Below are positions 24,705 to 34,774 of a stretch of DNA of 64,000 nucleotides, piece after piece. The first letter of the stretch is position 1, and each line of letters starts with the position of its first letter. A program made the position numbers and the translations under genes. The notes under the pieces were generated by a model. The model ran no database searches. It saw only the letters and a list, made by a program, of their open reading frames with translations, and was not told where the DNA came from. The DNA is from Enterococcus sp. 4G2_DIV0659 (GTDB taxonomy: Bacteria > Bacillota > Bacilli > Lactobacillales > Enterococcaceae): the NCBI RefSeq assembly GCF_002140715.2, contig NZ_NGLE02000001.1, positions 2,632,001 through 2,696,000 of the forward strand. The letters run 5' to 3'.

Positions 24705-25421
24705 ATGATTTCAGTTTGTATTGCCACATATAATGGAGAAAAATATTTAAAAGAGCAGTTAGATAGTATTTTGCATCAACTGGATACAGCTGATGAATTG
24801 ATTGTATCAGATGATGGTTCTATGGATACGACAATAGCAATCATTGAAAGTTATGCTGAAAAAGACCAACGGATCAAACTTTTTAAAGGGCCAGGAAAAG
24901 GAGTAATTGCGAATTTTGAATATGCAATTATGCAAAGTCAAGGAGAATTCGTTTTTTTAGCAGATCAAGATGATGTTTGGTTACCCGAAAAAGTTCGTAC
25001 AATGCTTGATTTCTTTTACGAGCATCCCGATATAGATTTAGTTGTCAGTGACTTAGTCATTGTAGATGAACAGTTAGAAGTGATTGAACCTTCTTACTTT
25101 GACTATCGAAATGTCAAACTTGGCTTTTTACACAATATAATGAAAAATAAATACATTGGTGCCGGAATGGCGTTTCGAGGTAGTTTAAAAGCTAAGATAT
25201 TACCAATTCCTGCAAGGGTACCAATGCATGACATGTGGATCGGATTGATTGCGGCGTATAAAAAAAAGAGTGCGTTGGTCCCGAAAAAACTTACGTTGTA
25301 TCGTAGACATAATAATAATGCTAGTGAAATTGATACAAAGGCTAGTTTTTTTCAACAGCTGAAATGGCGCTGTGCAATTAGTTATGAACTATTTAAACGA
25401 GTATTTTTCTCTTCACGGTGA
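24705..25421 (+). CDS. epaD: GT2 family glycosyltransferase (EpaD position)
   Basis: A 238-residue GT2 enzyme, RfbF/RgpA-like rhamnosyltransferase family. Key residues: SVCIATYNGEKYLKEQLDS at the N-terminus, SDDGSMD (first Asp pair), FLADQDDVWLPEKV (the DxD site, typical of this family), and the C-terminal MHDMWIGLIAAYKKK and LYRRHNNNASE. It abuts epaC (spacing 0) and ends the first block of three transferases; the rml genes follow after a 126-base gap. Probably adds rhamnose supplied by RmlABCD. Confidence 0.82.
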   Translation: MISVCIATYNGEKYLKEQLDSILHQLDTADELIVSDDGSMDTTIAIIESYAEKDQRIKLFKGPGKGVIANFEYAIMQSQGEFVFLADQDDVWLPEKVRTMLDFFYEHPDIDLVVSDLVIVDEQLEVIEPSYFDYRNVKLGFLHNIMKNKYIGAGMAFRGSLKAKILPIPARVPMHDMWIGLIAAYKKKSALVPKKLTLYRRHNNNASEIDTKASFFQQLKWRCAISYELFKRVFFSSR

Positions 25422-25547
25422 GGAATTATTTTACAGTTTGGTAAAATATACTGAAAACGAATGACAATTCTAGGGAATAATGCAATAATAATGTTTAGTG
25501 AATAAGAGCGAATAAGACAAGTCAAATAAATATAAAGGAGTTTTTCC

Positions 25548-26417
25548 ATGAAAGGAATAATTTTAGCTGGAGGCAGTGGAACTAGATTATACCCATTAAC
25601 AAAGGCGACATCAAAACAATTAATGCCAATTTATGACAAACCAATGATTTATTACCCAATGTCTACACTGATGCTGGCTGGAATCAAAGAAATTTTGATT
25701 ATCTCTACCCCAGATGATACACCACGCTTTGAAAGTCTGTTTGGTGATGGGAAAGATTTAGGGATTCATATTGAGTATGCAGTGCAAGAAAGTCCAGATG
25801 GATTAGCACAAGCATTTATTATAGGTGAAGAATTCATTGGTGAGGATAGTGTCTGTCTTGTTTTAGGCGATAATATCTATTACGGTGGTGGCTTATCCAA
25901 CATGTTGCAACGAGCGGCAGCAAAAGAAAGTGGTGCTACTGTATTTGGTTATCATGTTAACGATCCAGAACGATTTGGTGTGGTTGAATTTGATAATAAT
26001 ATGCAAGCTCTTTCTATTGAGGAAAAACCAGAAGATCCTAAATCAAATTATGCAGTAACAGGTTTATACTTCTATGACAACGAAGTGGTTGAGATTGCTA
26101 AAAATATCAAACCATCAGATCGTGGAGAGTTAGAAATTACAGATGTTAATAAAGTATATTTAGAGAAAAATAAACTATCAGTTGAATTGATGGGTCGCGG
26201 TTATGCTTGGTTAGATACAGGAACCCATGAGTCACTTTTAGAAGCATCTACTTTTATTGAAACAATTGAAAAACGTCAAAATCTAAAAGTTGCATGTTTA
26301 GAAGAAATCGCTTATCGCATGCACTATATCACGAAAGAGCAATTAATTGATTTAGCGCAACCATTGAAGAAAAATGGCTATGGACAATATTTATTAAGAT
26401 TAGCAGAATCAGAGTAG
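25548..26417 (+). CDS. rmlA: Glucose-1-phosphate thymidylyltransferase
   Basis: Makes dTDP-glucose from glucose 1-phosphate and dTTP, the first step to dTDP-L-rhamnose. The 289-residue protein begins [18 protein letters not shown], the nucleotidyltransferase loop; other landmarks are [28 protein letters not shown] (catalytic Asp) and [20 protein letters not shown]. Length is standard. RmlA, C, B and D follow in that order as in E. faecalis epaE-H. Good AAGGAG site. Confidence 0.96.
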   Translation: MKGIILAGGSGTRLYPLTKATSKQLMPIYDKPMIYYPMSTLMLAGIKEILIISTPDDTPRFESLFGDGKDLGIHIEYAVQESPDGLAQAFIIGEEFIGEDSVCLVLGDNIYYGGGLSNMLQRAAAKESGATVFGYHVNDPERFGVVEFDNNMQALSIEEKPEDPKSNYAVTGLYFYDNEVVEIAKNIKPSDRGELEITDVNKVYLEKNKLSVELMGRGYAWLDTGTHESLLEASTFIETIEKRQNLKVACLEEIAYRMHYITKEQLIDLAQPLKKNGYGQYLLRLAESE

Positions 26418-26431
26418 GGGCGAATAGAAAA

Positions 26432-28056
<1,625 letters not shown>

Positions 28057-28079
28057 AAGAGCTTACGTTTCAAACTGGA

Positions 28080-28185
28080 CACTTTTAGACCACTCTCAGG
28101 TGAACAATAGCCTGAGTATGATTAGATAGTGACTTATAAAGCGTGGGACAAAACTAGAAATGGTTTTGTATCACGCTTTAAATTT
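28080..28185 (+). terminator. Two hairpins between rmlB and rmlD
   Basis: CTCAGG with CCTGAG (about 28095-28116) and then AAAGCGTG..CAAAAC with GTTTTG..CACGCTTT (about 28139-28180). The second stem has the look of GTGGGACAAAA-type hairpins that are widespread between genes in enterococci and often act as terminators or intergenic repeats; the T tract after it is weak (TTTAAATTT). RmlD may need read-through or a separate promoter. Confidence 0.45.
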
Positions 28186-28270
28186 AATACAGAATAAAAA
28201 ATATGTGATTTGATACTGAATGGTTTTAGATAAGCTGTTTTAGTTTCTTTTCTTGAAGGAGAACATAATA

Positions 28271-29113
28271 ATGATACTTTTAACAGGTGCTAAGGGACAA
28301 TTAGGGACAGAATTACGTCATTTTTTAGATGAGCAAAATTTGTCGTATGTAGCGACTGACTCAAAAGAATTGGATATTACCAATGAAGAACAAACAATGA
28401 CAGTTATTAGTGATTTAAAACCTGATTTAATCTATCATTGTGCAGCGTATACAGCTGTGGATAAAGCAGAGGATGAAGGCAAAGAGTTAGATGAGAAAAT
28501 AAATGTCGATGGTACACGTAATGTAGCGATTGCTGCTCAAGCAGTTGGCGCAACATTAGTATATATCAGTACGGATTATGTATTTGATGGAACGAAAAAA
28601 GATGATGTTTATAAAACAGATGATTCAACAAATCCACAAAACGAGTATGGTCGCACGAAATTATTGGGCGAACAAATCGTTCAAGACATTATGGATAAAT
28701 ATTATATTATCCGCACATCATGGGTGTTTGGTCAATATGGACATAACTTTGTTTTCACTATGCAAAAATTAGCGGAAACACGTGACCAATTGACTGTTGT
28801 GGATGATCAATTTGGACGTCCGACTTGGACTAGAACGCTAGCTGAATTTATGGTGTTTGTGATTAAAGAAAAAGCGCCATATGGAATCTATCATTTATCA
28901 AATGATAATAGTTGTAGTTGGTATGAATTCGCTAAGGAAATTTTGAAAGATAGAGATGTTGAAGTCTTGCCTGTGGATTCAAGTCAGTTTCCACAAAAAG
29001 CCACAAGACCTAAGTATTCTGTGATGGATCTTGAAAAAACTAAAAATTTAGGCTTTGTAATTCCTACATGGGAAGAAGCGTTAGAAACTATGTTGACATC
29101 CATTGCAAAATAA
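28271..29113 (+). CDS. rmlD: dTDP-4-dehydrorhamnose reductase
   Basis: Last step of dTDP-L-rhamnose synthesis, NAD(P)H-dependent. About 280 residues: nucleotide loop LLTGAKGQLGTEL, HCAAYTAVDKAEDE, YISTDYVFDG, the catalytic NEYGRTKLLGE (YxxxK), RTSWVFGQYG and GIYHLSNDNSCSWYEFA. ATG 28271 has GAAGGAGAA upstream; the longer frame from TTG 28253 overlaps that site. Completes the rhamnose pathway. Confidence 0.95.
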   Translation: MILLTGAKGQLGTELRHFLDEQNLSYVATDSKELDITNEEQTMTVISDLKPDLIYHCAAYTAVDKAEDEGKELDEKINVDGTRNVAIAAQAVGATLVYISTDYVFDGTKKDDVYKTDDSTNPQNEYGRTKLLGEQIVQDIMDKYYIIRTSWVFGQYGHNFVFTMQKLAETRDQLTVVDDQFGRPTWTRTLAEFMVFVIKEKAPYGIYHLSNDNSCSWYEFAKEILKDRDVEVLPVDSSQFPQKATRPKYSVMDLEKTKNLGFVIPTWEEALETMLTSIAK

Positions 29114-29222
29114 CAAAGATTTTATAAGGAATAGAAAGGGTTAGGGTGTTTTTATTCCTTATGAACTTTATTACATCTGCCCTTTATTTAGTGGAAAAAA
29201 CAATGAAAAGGTAGGATATAAA

Positions 29223-31103
29223 ATGTTTGTCATTTCTGCAGATAAAAAGAAAAATTTATATAAATTACTGACGTTACTTTTTGGCTGTATGATTTTTGTA
29301 TTGTTGATTGAGCTGTTAGTGTTTAATTTTTCCTATTTTAAATATGGACGTATTAGTGAGGATATAACTAATTTAACACTTGAGAATATTGAAAAAAAAG
29401 GAGAAAATACCTACAAACTGATTAACAAAGCGGTTGAAGGTAAAATAGTTATTCCGAGTACTAAAAGTGGGGCCACAAAACTTTCCTTCATACCATCAGT
29501 TGATCCGGGTCCGGATGCTAAGGTAAAGATTACCAGTCCAGGAACGGATTATGGTGAACGAAAGATTCAAGATTCATTAGAAGTAATTAAAATCATTGAT
29601 AAAAAAAATCCGTTGACATTAACGTTTCAAAATGTTGGAGACCGAGAGTTTCAAATTGCCAATGTGAAACGAACGAATAAATTTCATTTTAACTTGATTC
29701 GATTTTTTGTTTCGTTGTCGTTAGTTATTTTCGTAGTGCTGATTGCCAGTGGACTATTTAAGGGACGTTATGAGTATTTTTCTGTTTTTTCTATTATTTT
29801 ATTTGGTTCGTTATTATCTATACTCATGCCCGTTGGACAAACGATGGACGAACGGGCTCATATTATAAAAAGTATTTCTGTAGCAGAAGGAAACTTATTC
29901 TTTGAAAATGGGGACAAGTTACAGTTACCTGCCGGTTTTGAAACGATGTATGTAGAGGAACCTTATACCACTTATGAAGAATTTAGAGATATGTACAATA
30001 AAAACAGTGCTAAAGGAACATTAATACCAATAGAAGAAAAGAAAGAAACGTCTGCTGTGACGTATCCATTTTTCTCTTATGTTTTTAGTGGAATAGGTGT
30101 GAAAGTAGCAATGTTGTTCCACCTGCCCATGATTTTTTATGTATGGCTTGCCAGAATATTTAATGTCTTGGCTTACGGATTATTAGCATTTTTCGCGATC
30201 AAAAAGATACCTTATGGTAAAAGAGTAATGGCATTTTTTGCTGCACAGCCAGTGATGTTGTATCTTGCTGCATCCATTGGAGTAGATGCATTACTAGTGA
30301 GTGTGGTCATGCTAGGGTTTGCACAAATTATGCGAATACGCTATCAAAAATCACATATAAAACTATCAGAATTTATCTTGATTGCTGTCTGTTTTAGTAT
30401 GGCAATTATTATTAAGGTGGTTTATGCACCAGTACTGGTTCTGTTTTTCTTATTGGGAAGAGACAGCTTTAAAAATAAAAAAGCGCAGTGGATATTATAC
30501 AGTACATTATCGCTATTGCTCTTTGTTGTCGCTCTCTTAGTTTATAAATACTCATCTGATATGGGGATCAATCAGTGGAAATTACCGAATGTTGATTCTG
30601 ACAAACAGATGACAAATATTATCAAAAATCCGATAGGCTATCTAAAAATGCTCGTTGTTTTCTTTTCAACGAATAGTGTTGGCTACTTAACTTCAACCTT
30701 TGGTCTAATGGGGTATGTGTTGGTGATCAATCCTTTAGTTACTCTTTTAAATATTTGTGTAACAGTATTCTTGTGCTTATTCGATTATCAAGAAGCTCAA
30801 ACAAAAGAGAATGTTTATTTTAATTTAAAAGAAAAAACTATTGTCGGCTTTACTATTTTAAGTATGATTATTTTGAGTGCTACAGCACTCTATATCACGT
30901 TTACCCCTGTGGGAGCACTTAAGGTTGATGGATATCAGGCACGGTATCTAACACCGATGGCACTTTTGGGAATGTACATGTTGACTTCACGAAAATTAGA
31001 ATCTAAAAATAGTGAAAAGACAATAGATAGAGTAACATTTTTCGGAATTGCGTTACTACTTATATTCGTTTTTATTCAAATATTAATAAAATACTATTTT
31101 TAA
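29223..31103 (+). CDS. DUF2142-type polytopic membrane protein
   Basis: A 626-residue membrane protein: one N-terminal span, an extracytoplasmic beta-rich domain (about residues 35-145), then about ten spans. The segment PVGQTMDERAHIIKSISVAEG has the DE..H signature of DUF2142, a family with GT-C-like topology found in cell-surface polysaccharide loci. It may transfer or modify a sugar from a lipid-phosphate donor outside the membrane, which fits the DPM1-like transferase that follows. Function is inferred from fold and context only. Confidence 0.72.
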   Translation: MFVISADKKKNLYKLLTLLFGCMIFVLLIELLVFNFSYFKYGRISEDITNLTLENIEKKGENTYKLINKAVEGKIVIPSTKSGATKLSFIPSVDPGPDAKVKITSPGTDYGERKIQDSLEVIKIIDKKNPLTLTFQNVGDREFQIANVKRTNKFHFNLIRFFVSLSLVIFVVLIASGLFKGRYEYFSVFSIILFGSLLSILMPVGQTMDERAHIIKSISVAEGNLFFENGDKLQLPAGFETMYVEEPYTTYEEFRDMYNKNSAKGTLIPIEEKKETSAVTYPFFSYVFSGIGVKVAMLFHLPMIFYVWLARIFNVLAYGLLAFFAIKKIPYGKRVMAFFAAQPVMLYLAASIGVDALLVSVVMLGFAQIMRIRYQKSHIKLSEFILIAVCFSMAIIIKVVYAPVLVLFFLLGRDSFKNKKAQWILYSTLSLLLFVVALLVYKYSSDMGINQWKLPNVDSDKQMTNIIKNPIGYLKMLVVFFSTNSVGYLTSTFGLMGYVLVINPLVTLLNICVTVFLCLFDYQEAQTKENVYFNLKEKTIVGFTILSMIILSATALYITFTPVGALKVDGYQARYLTPMALLGMYMLTSRKLESKNSEKTIDRVTFFGIALLLIFVFIQILIKYYF

Positions 31104-31133
31104 TAGTTATCAACTGGTAAAGGAGGAGTTACT

Positions 31134-31862
31134 GTGCGTGTTCTTTTAGTTATTCCTGCATATAATGAAGAAGAAAATATTTTAAATACAATTATGTCAA
31201 TTGAAAATTTTAAAAAAGAGAATAATCATAAATATTCTTATACAATTGATTATGTTGTCATTAATGACGGCTCAACAGATAAAACCCAAGAGATTTTAGA
31301 AAGAAATGAAATCAATGCAGTTCACTTAGTGATGAATTTGGGTATTGGAGGAGCTGTTCAAACGGGATACAGATACGCAGAAGAAAACGATTATGATATT
31401 GCGGTTCAGTTTGATGGAGACGGGCAACATGATATCCACAGTTTGGATGTTGTATTACAACCAATCATAAAAAAAGAAGCTGACTTTGTTATTGGTTCAC
31501 GTTTTTTACCTGAAGAAAAAGCTGCTTTTCAGACAACGTTTATGCGTAGAGTTGGCATTAAAATCTTATCTTTTTTAATCTATCTGTCATCAAGAGTCAA
31601 AATTTATGATGTGACTTCAGGATACAGAGCTTGTAACAAAGAAATTATAGCCTACTTTTCAAAAAAATATCCTATGAGTTATCCAGAACCAGAATCAACA
31701 GTGCATTTATTAAAGAAAAAATTTAAAATCAAAGAAGTTGCTGTAAATATGATGGAACGTGCTGGTGGAGAGTCATCTATTCGTTCATTTACTTCTGTTA
31801 AGTACATGTTTGAAGTAAGTATTGCAATTCTTGTCTCAAGTTTTATGGGGGAGGGAGACTAA
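31134..31862 (+). CDS. DPM1-like GT2 polyprenyl-phosphate glycosyltransferase
   Basis: A 242-residue cytoplasmic GT2 enzyme like dolichol-phosphate mannosyltransferases, which load a sugar on undecaprenyl phosphate. VLLVIPAYNEEENI, VVINDGSTDKT, NLGIGGAVQTGYRYA, the metal site QFDGDGQHD and GSRFLPEEK are diagnostic; SGYRACNKE lies in the acceptor lobe. No C-terminal membrane spans, but the next two genes encode small membrane proteins that may supply them. GTG start behind AAAGGAGGAG. Stop overlaps the next ATG. Confidence 0.86.
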   Translation: MRVLLVIPAYNEEENILNTIMSIENFKKENNHKYSYTIDYVVINDGSTDKTQEILERNEINAVHLVMNLGIGGAVQTGYRYAEENDYDIAVQFDGDGQHDIHSLDVVLQPIIKKEADFVIGSRFLPEEKAAFQTTFMRRVGIKILSFLIYLSSRVKIYDVTSGYRACNKEIIAYFSKKYPMSYPEPESTVHLLKKKFKIKEVAVNMMERAGGESSIRSFTSVKYMFEVSIAILVSSFMGEGD

Positions 31863-32203
31863 TGAGCGTTGTTTTAAGAATGGAGTTGTTAGTTTTTTCA
31901 CTACTCTTTTTTGTATATATTATTCGTTCAATCAACAAAAATATCTTTTTATTGAAAAATGCTATTCGATGGTTATTTATTTCTATGGGACTAGTCATTG
32001 TTGCTGTTTTTCCAAAACTACCTGAATGGTTGGGTGTCAAACTTGGCTTTGAGACAACCTCTAACTTTTTGCTGATTGTTGCAATATTTATCTTATTGTT
32101 TATCGAAGTAAAAAATTCTGCATTGTTATCAAAACAGCAAAATCAAATAAAATTATTAATTCAAGAACTTTCAATATTAAAAGATAAAAAGGAGAAAAAA
32201 TAA
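31862..32203 (+). CDS. DUF2304 small membrane protein
   Basis: A 113-residue protein with three hydrophobic spans and a charged coiled C-terminal helix (NQIKLLIQELSILKDKKEKK). The spacing of FLLKNAIRWLFISMGL and the helix before the tail fit DUF2304, regularly encoded next to DPM1-like glycosyltransferases. It overlaps by one base both the preceding stop and the following start, so the three are tightly coupled and probably form one membrane complex for polyprenyl-phosphate sugar synthesis or flipping. Confidence 0.75.
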   Translation: MSVVLRMELLVFSLLFFVYIIRSINKNIFLLKNAIRWLFISMGLVIVAVFPKLPEWLGVKLGFETTSNFLLIVAIFILLFIEVKNSALLSKQQNQIKLLIQELSILKDKKEKK

Positions 32204-32547
32204 TGTTCTTATTCTTAATATATGTCGTTTTGTCGACTTCAGGCTTAATTTTAGTAAAGTTAGGCTCGCAAGCAAATTCAATTCAGATCACGAATGCTGT
32301 TTTTTCTTTTTCAATGTCTTTTACGACGATTATCGGTTTTTTATGCTACATGTTTAGTTTTGTTTTATGGATGGTGATTATTAGTAAATCTGAAGTATCG
32401 TATATTGTTCCTATGGGAGTGGCGTTTACAAATATTGCTGTTTTAATAGGTTCAAAACTTATTTTGCAAGAACAAGTCTCTTTAGGGACTGTTATTGGAA
32501 CCTGTGTGATTATTTTAGGAATCGTCATTATCCAATTAGCTAAATAA
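32203..32547 (+). CDS. Small EamA/SMR-like four-helix membrane protein
   Basis: A 114-residue protein with four hydrophobic spans. The end of the protein (SYIVPMGVAFTNIAVLIGSKLILQE, read PMGVAFTNIAVLIGSKLILQ, then GTVIGTCVIILGIVII) looks like the C-terminal half of drug/metabolite transporter-type proteins such as ArnE/ArnF, which flip undecaprenyl-phosphate sugars. With the DPM1-like and DUF2304 genes it could flip a lipid-linked sugar outward for the DUF2142 protein. Role inferred. Confidence 0.7.
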   Translation: MFLFLIYVVLSTSGLILVKLGSQANSIQITNAVFSFSMSFTTIIGFLCYMFSFVLWMVIISKSEVSYIVPMGVAFTNIAVLIGSKLILQEQVSLGTVIGTCVIILGIVIIQLAK

Positions 32548-32600
32548 AGACATACAAAACAGGCTATATTTCGTAATTCTTAAGAAAATACTTACATAAC

Positions 32601-32629
32601 TTGAAAAAAACGTGTATATTCTTTAGAAT
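32601..32629 (+). promoter_or_regulatory. Internal sigma-A promoter before the ABC exporter genes
   Basis: TTGAAA (32601-32606), 17-base spacer, TAGAAT (32624-32629), in the 150-base gap before the ABC permease. It should give the exporter and downstream genes an independent transcript start. Confidence 0.65.
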
Positions 32630-32697
32630 GGTAATGTTATGCAACTTAATTTTAGCTAGTACCTAAAAGCAATGGAAGTAGGAAAGGAACAGTGTCA

Positions 32698-33492
32698 ATG
32701 ATACGAGCAACACTCTCTATTTTTAAAAATATTTTTGAAAATAGAAAACTGTTATTACAGTTTTCATTTAATGATTTTAAAGCTAAATATGCAGGTTCTG
32801 CACTAGGAATTATTTGGGCGTTCATAACACCTCTTGTAACAGTATTGACTTATTGGTTTGTTTTTTCGCAAATTCGTACAAGAGGAGCAAATGAGGAGTA
32901 CCCGTTTATTGTTTATCTGGTGACAGGTTTGATTCCATGGTTCTTTTTCTCTGATTCATTATTGTCTGCGACAAATGTTTTTAGAGAGTACAGCTATCTT
33001 GTAAAAAAAGTAGTATTCAATGTGCAAATTTTACCGACATCGAAGATTTTATCTAGTTTATATACACATCTCTTTTTTATTGTCATTGGTTTTGGTATTA
33101 CTTCGTTGAGTGGTATCTATCCAGCGTTGCAAAGTTTACAATTGGTTTATTACTTATTCTGCATGATTATCTTTTTGACAGGTGTTACTTGGTTAACAGC
33201 TTCTACACAACCGTTTTTACCAGACATCATGCAATTTATTAATGTGGCGATGCAAACGATTATGTGGACACTTCCAATTTTGTGGTCACCTTCTGGGTGG
33301 ATTGAAAAGGTATTGAAATTGAACCCTCTATACTACATTATTCAAGGATATAGAGATTCGTTTACAGGTGGGGCGTGGTTTTGGGAGCATTGGCAATACG
33401 GATTGTATTTCTGGGGCTTTACTATCGTTCTCTTACTAATTGGTTCAACTGTATTTAGACGCTTGAAACCACATTTTTCTGATGTATTGTAA
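32698..33492 (+). CDS. epaL: Polysaccharide ABC transporter permease (EpaL position)
   Basis: About 264 residues with six membrane spans, an ABC-2 type permease of the Wzm/TagG/RgpC family that moves lipid-linked polysaccharide out. Features: cytoplasmic amphipathic start, FNDFKAKYAGSALGIIWAFITPL, the loop FIVYLVTGLIPWFFFSDSL, and WLTASTQPFLPDIMQFINVAMQ near the end. ATG 32698 has AAAGGAA at correct distance; GTG 32692 is too close to it. Paired with the ATPase 64 bases downstream. Confidence 0.88.
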   Translation: MIRATLSIFKNIFENRKLLLQFSFNDFKAKYAGSALGIIWAFITPLVTVLTYWFVFSQIRTRGANEEYPFIVYLVTGLIPWFFFSDSLLSATNVFREYSYLVKKVVFNVQILPTSKILSSLYTHLFFIVIGFGITSLSGIYPALQSLQLVYYLFCMIIFLTGVTWLTASTQPFLPDIMQFINVAMQTIMWTLPILWSPSGWIEKVLKLNPLYYIIQGYRDSFTGGAWFWEHWQYGLYFWGFTIVLLLIGSTVFRRLKPHFSDVL

Positions 33493-33556
33493 AAGCAATA
33501 AATTGATGCTAAAACATATTGAGCGATGTGATTGATAAGTACAAGGAGAGTAAACA

Positions 33557-34774
33557 ATGTCAGAATATGCAATTGATATACAAAATATAACAAAAACATA
33601 TAACATGTATAAAAAGCCGGCAGATCGCTTCAAAGAAGCCCTTAACCCATTCAAAAAATCGTATCATGATATCTTCTATGCTTTAAAAGATGTGACGATG
33701 CAGATTGAAAAAGGCGAAATGATTGGGTTTGTTGGAGAAAATGGATCAGGCAAATCAACGATTTTAAAAATTATTACAGGTGTCTTAACGCCAACTTCTG
33801 GCTCTATGAAAATCGATGGAAAAATTTCGGCTTTATTAGAGCTGGGATCAGGTTTTAATCCAGAGTATTCTGGGTATGAAAACATTTTTCTTAATGGAAT
33901 GGTTCTCGGTTTTTCTAGAGAAGAAATGCAAGAACGTGTCGACGATGTTATCCAGTTTGCAGATATCGGCGATCATTTGTATCAACCTGTTAAAACATAT
34001 TCCAGCGGTATGTTTGTTCGTTTAGCTTTTGCAGTTGCGATTAATGTGGATCCTGATATTCTGATTGTTGATGAAGCTTTGGCTGTGGGGGATCTAGAAT
34101 TTCAATTGAAATGCATGGAGAAATTTACTGAAATCAAGAATTCTGGTAAAACGATACTTTTTGTTTCTCACGATGTTAATTCAATACGTCGTTTTTGTGA
34201 TCGTACATTTTGGTTGAAAAATGGTGAAGTTGTTGAGTACGGTGACACGATGGATGTAACAACAAATTACGAAAATTTCTTAAAGAAAAAATCAATTAAA
34301 ACAGTTGATCGTGAAAAAACAATTCAAAATGAAGAGACAGTTCCAGATATTATAGAAATAGAAAAGGCAACATTATTGAATCAGTCATTAGAACCTTTGG
34401 AGATTGTTACGCAAGATGAAAAAGTGATTGTAAAACTAGAGTACACTGTTAAGAATGATACAATTAAATCTCCTGTGTGCGGCATAGCTATTCGGACTGT
34501 GGATAATCATTATGTGTGCGGATTGAATACATTGTTAGATGGCGTCAAAATTCCTTGGAAAAAAGGAAAAAATGTTTTTTATCTAGAATATGGAAAAATG
34601 TCTCTTTTAACAGGCGAATATTATTTTGATATTGCGTTTTTTGAAGAACATGCCACAGTACCTTTGGTTTATAAAACAAAATACCTGAACATGTTTATTA
34701 GCGGACGCTATGCAGGTGAAGGCATTGTGATTTTAGATCATGAATGGAAGGACACTATTAAAGATGAAATATGA
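33557..34774 (+). CDS. epaM: Polysaccharide ABC transporter ATPase with Wzt-like C-terminal domain (EpaM position)
   Basis: 405 residues. ATPase part: Walker A GENGSGKS (60-67), signature SSGMF (149-153), Walker B ILIVDEAL (168-175) and the H-loop FVSHDVNSIRRFC. From about 265 on it carries a beta-rich Wzt-C-type domain, which in other systems recognises the capped or modified end of the chain. That suggests the rhamnan carries an export signal; the methyltransferase fused to the next gene product would fit such a cap. The stop overlaps the next start by 11 bases. Confidence 0.88.
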   Translation: MSEYAIDIQNITKTYNMYKKPADRFKEALNPFKKSYHDIFYALKDVTMQIEKGEMIGFVGENGSGKSTILKIITGVLTPTSGSMKIDGKISALLELGSGFNPEYSGYENIFLNGMVLGFSREEMQERVDDVIQFADIGDHLYQPVKTYSSGMFVRLAFAVAINVDPDILIVDEALAVGDLEFQLKCMEKFTEIKNSGKTILFVSHDVNSIRRFCDRTFWLKNGEVVEYGDTMDVTTNYENFLKKKSIKTVDREKTIQNEETVPDIIEIEKATLLNQSLEPLEIVTQDEKVIVKLEYTVKNDTIKSPVCGIAIRTVDNHYVCGLNTLLDGVKIPWKKGKNVFYLEYGKMSLLTGEYYFDIAFFEEHATVPLVYKTKYLNMFISGRYAGEGIVILDHEWKDTIKDEI

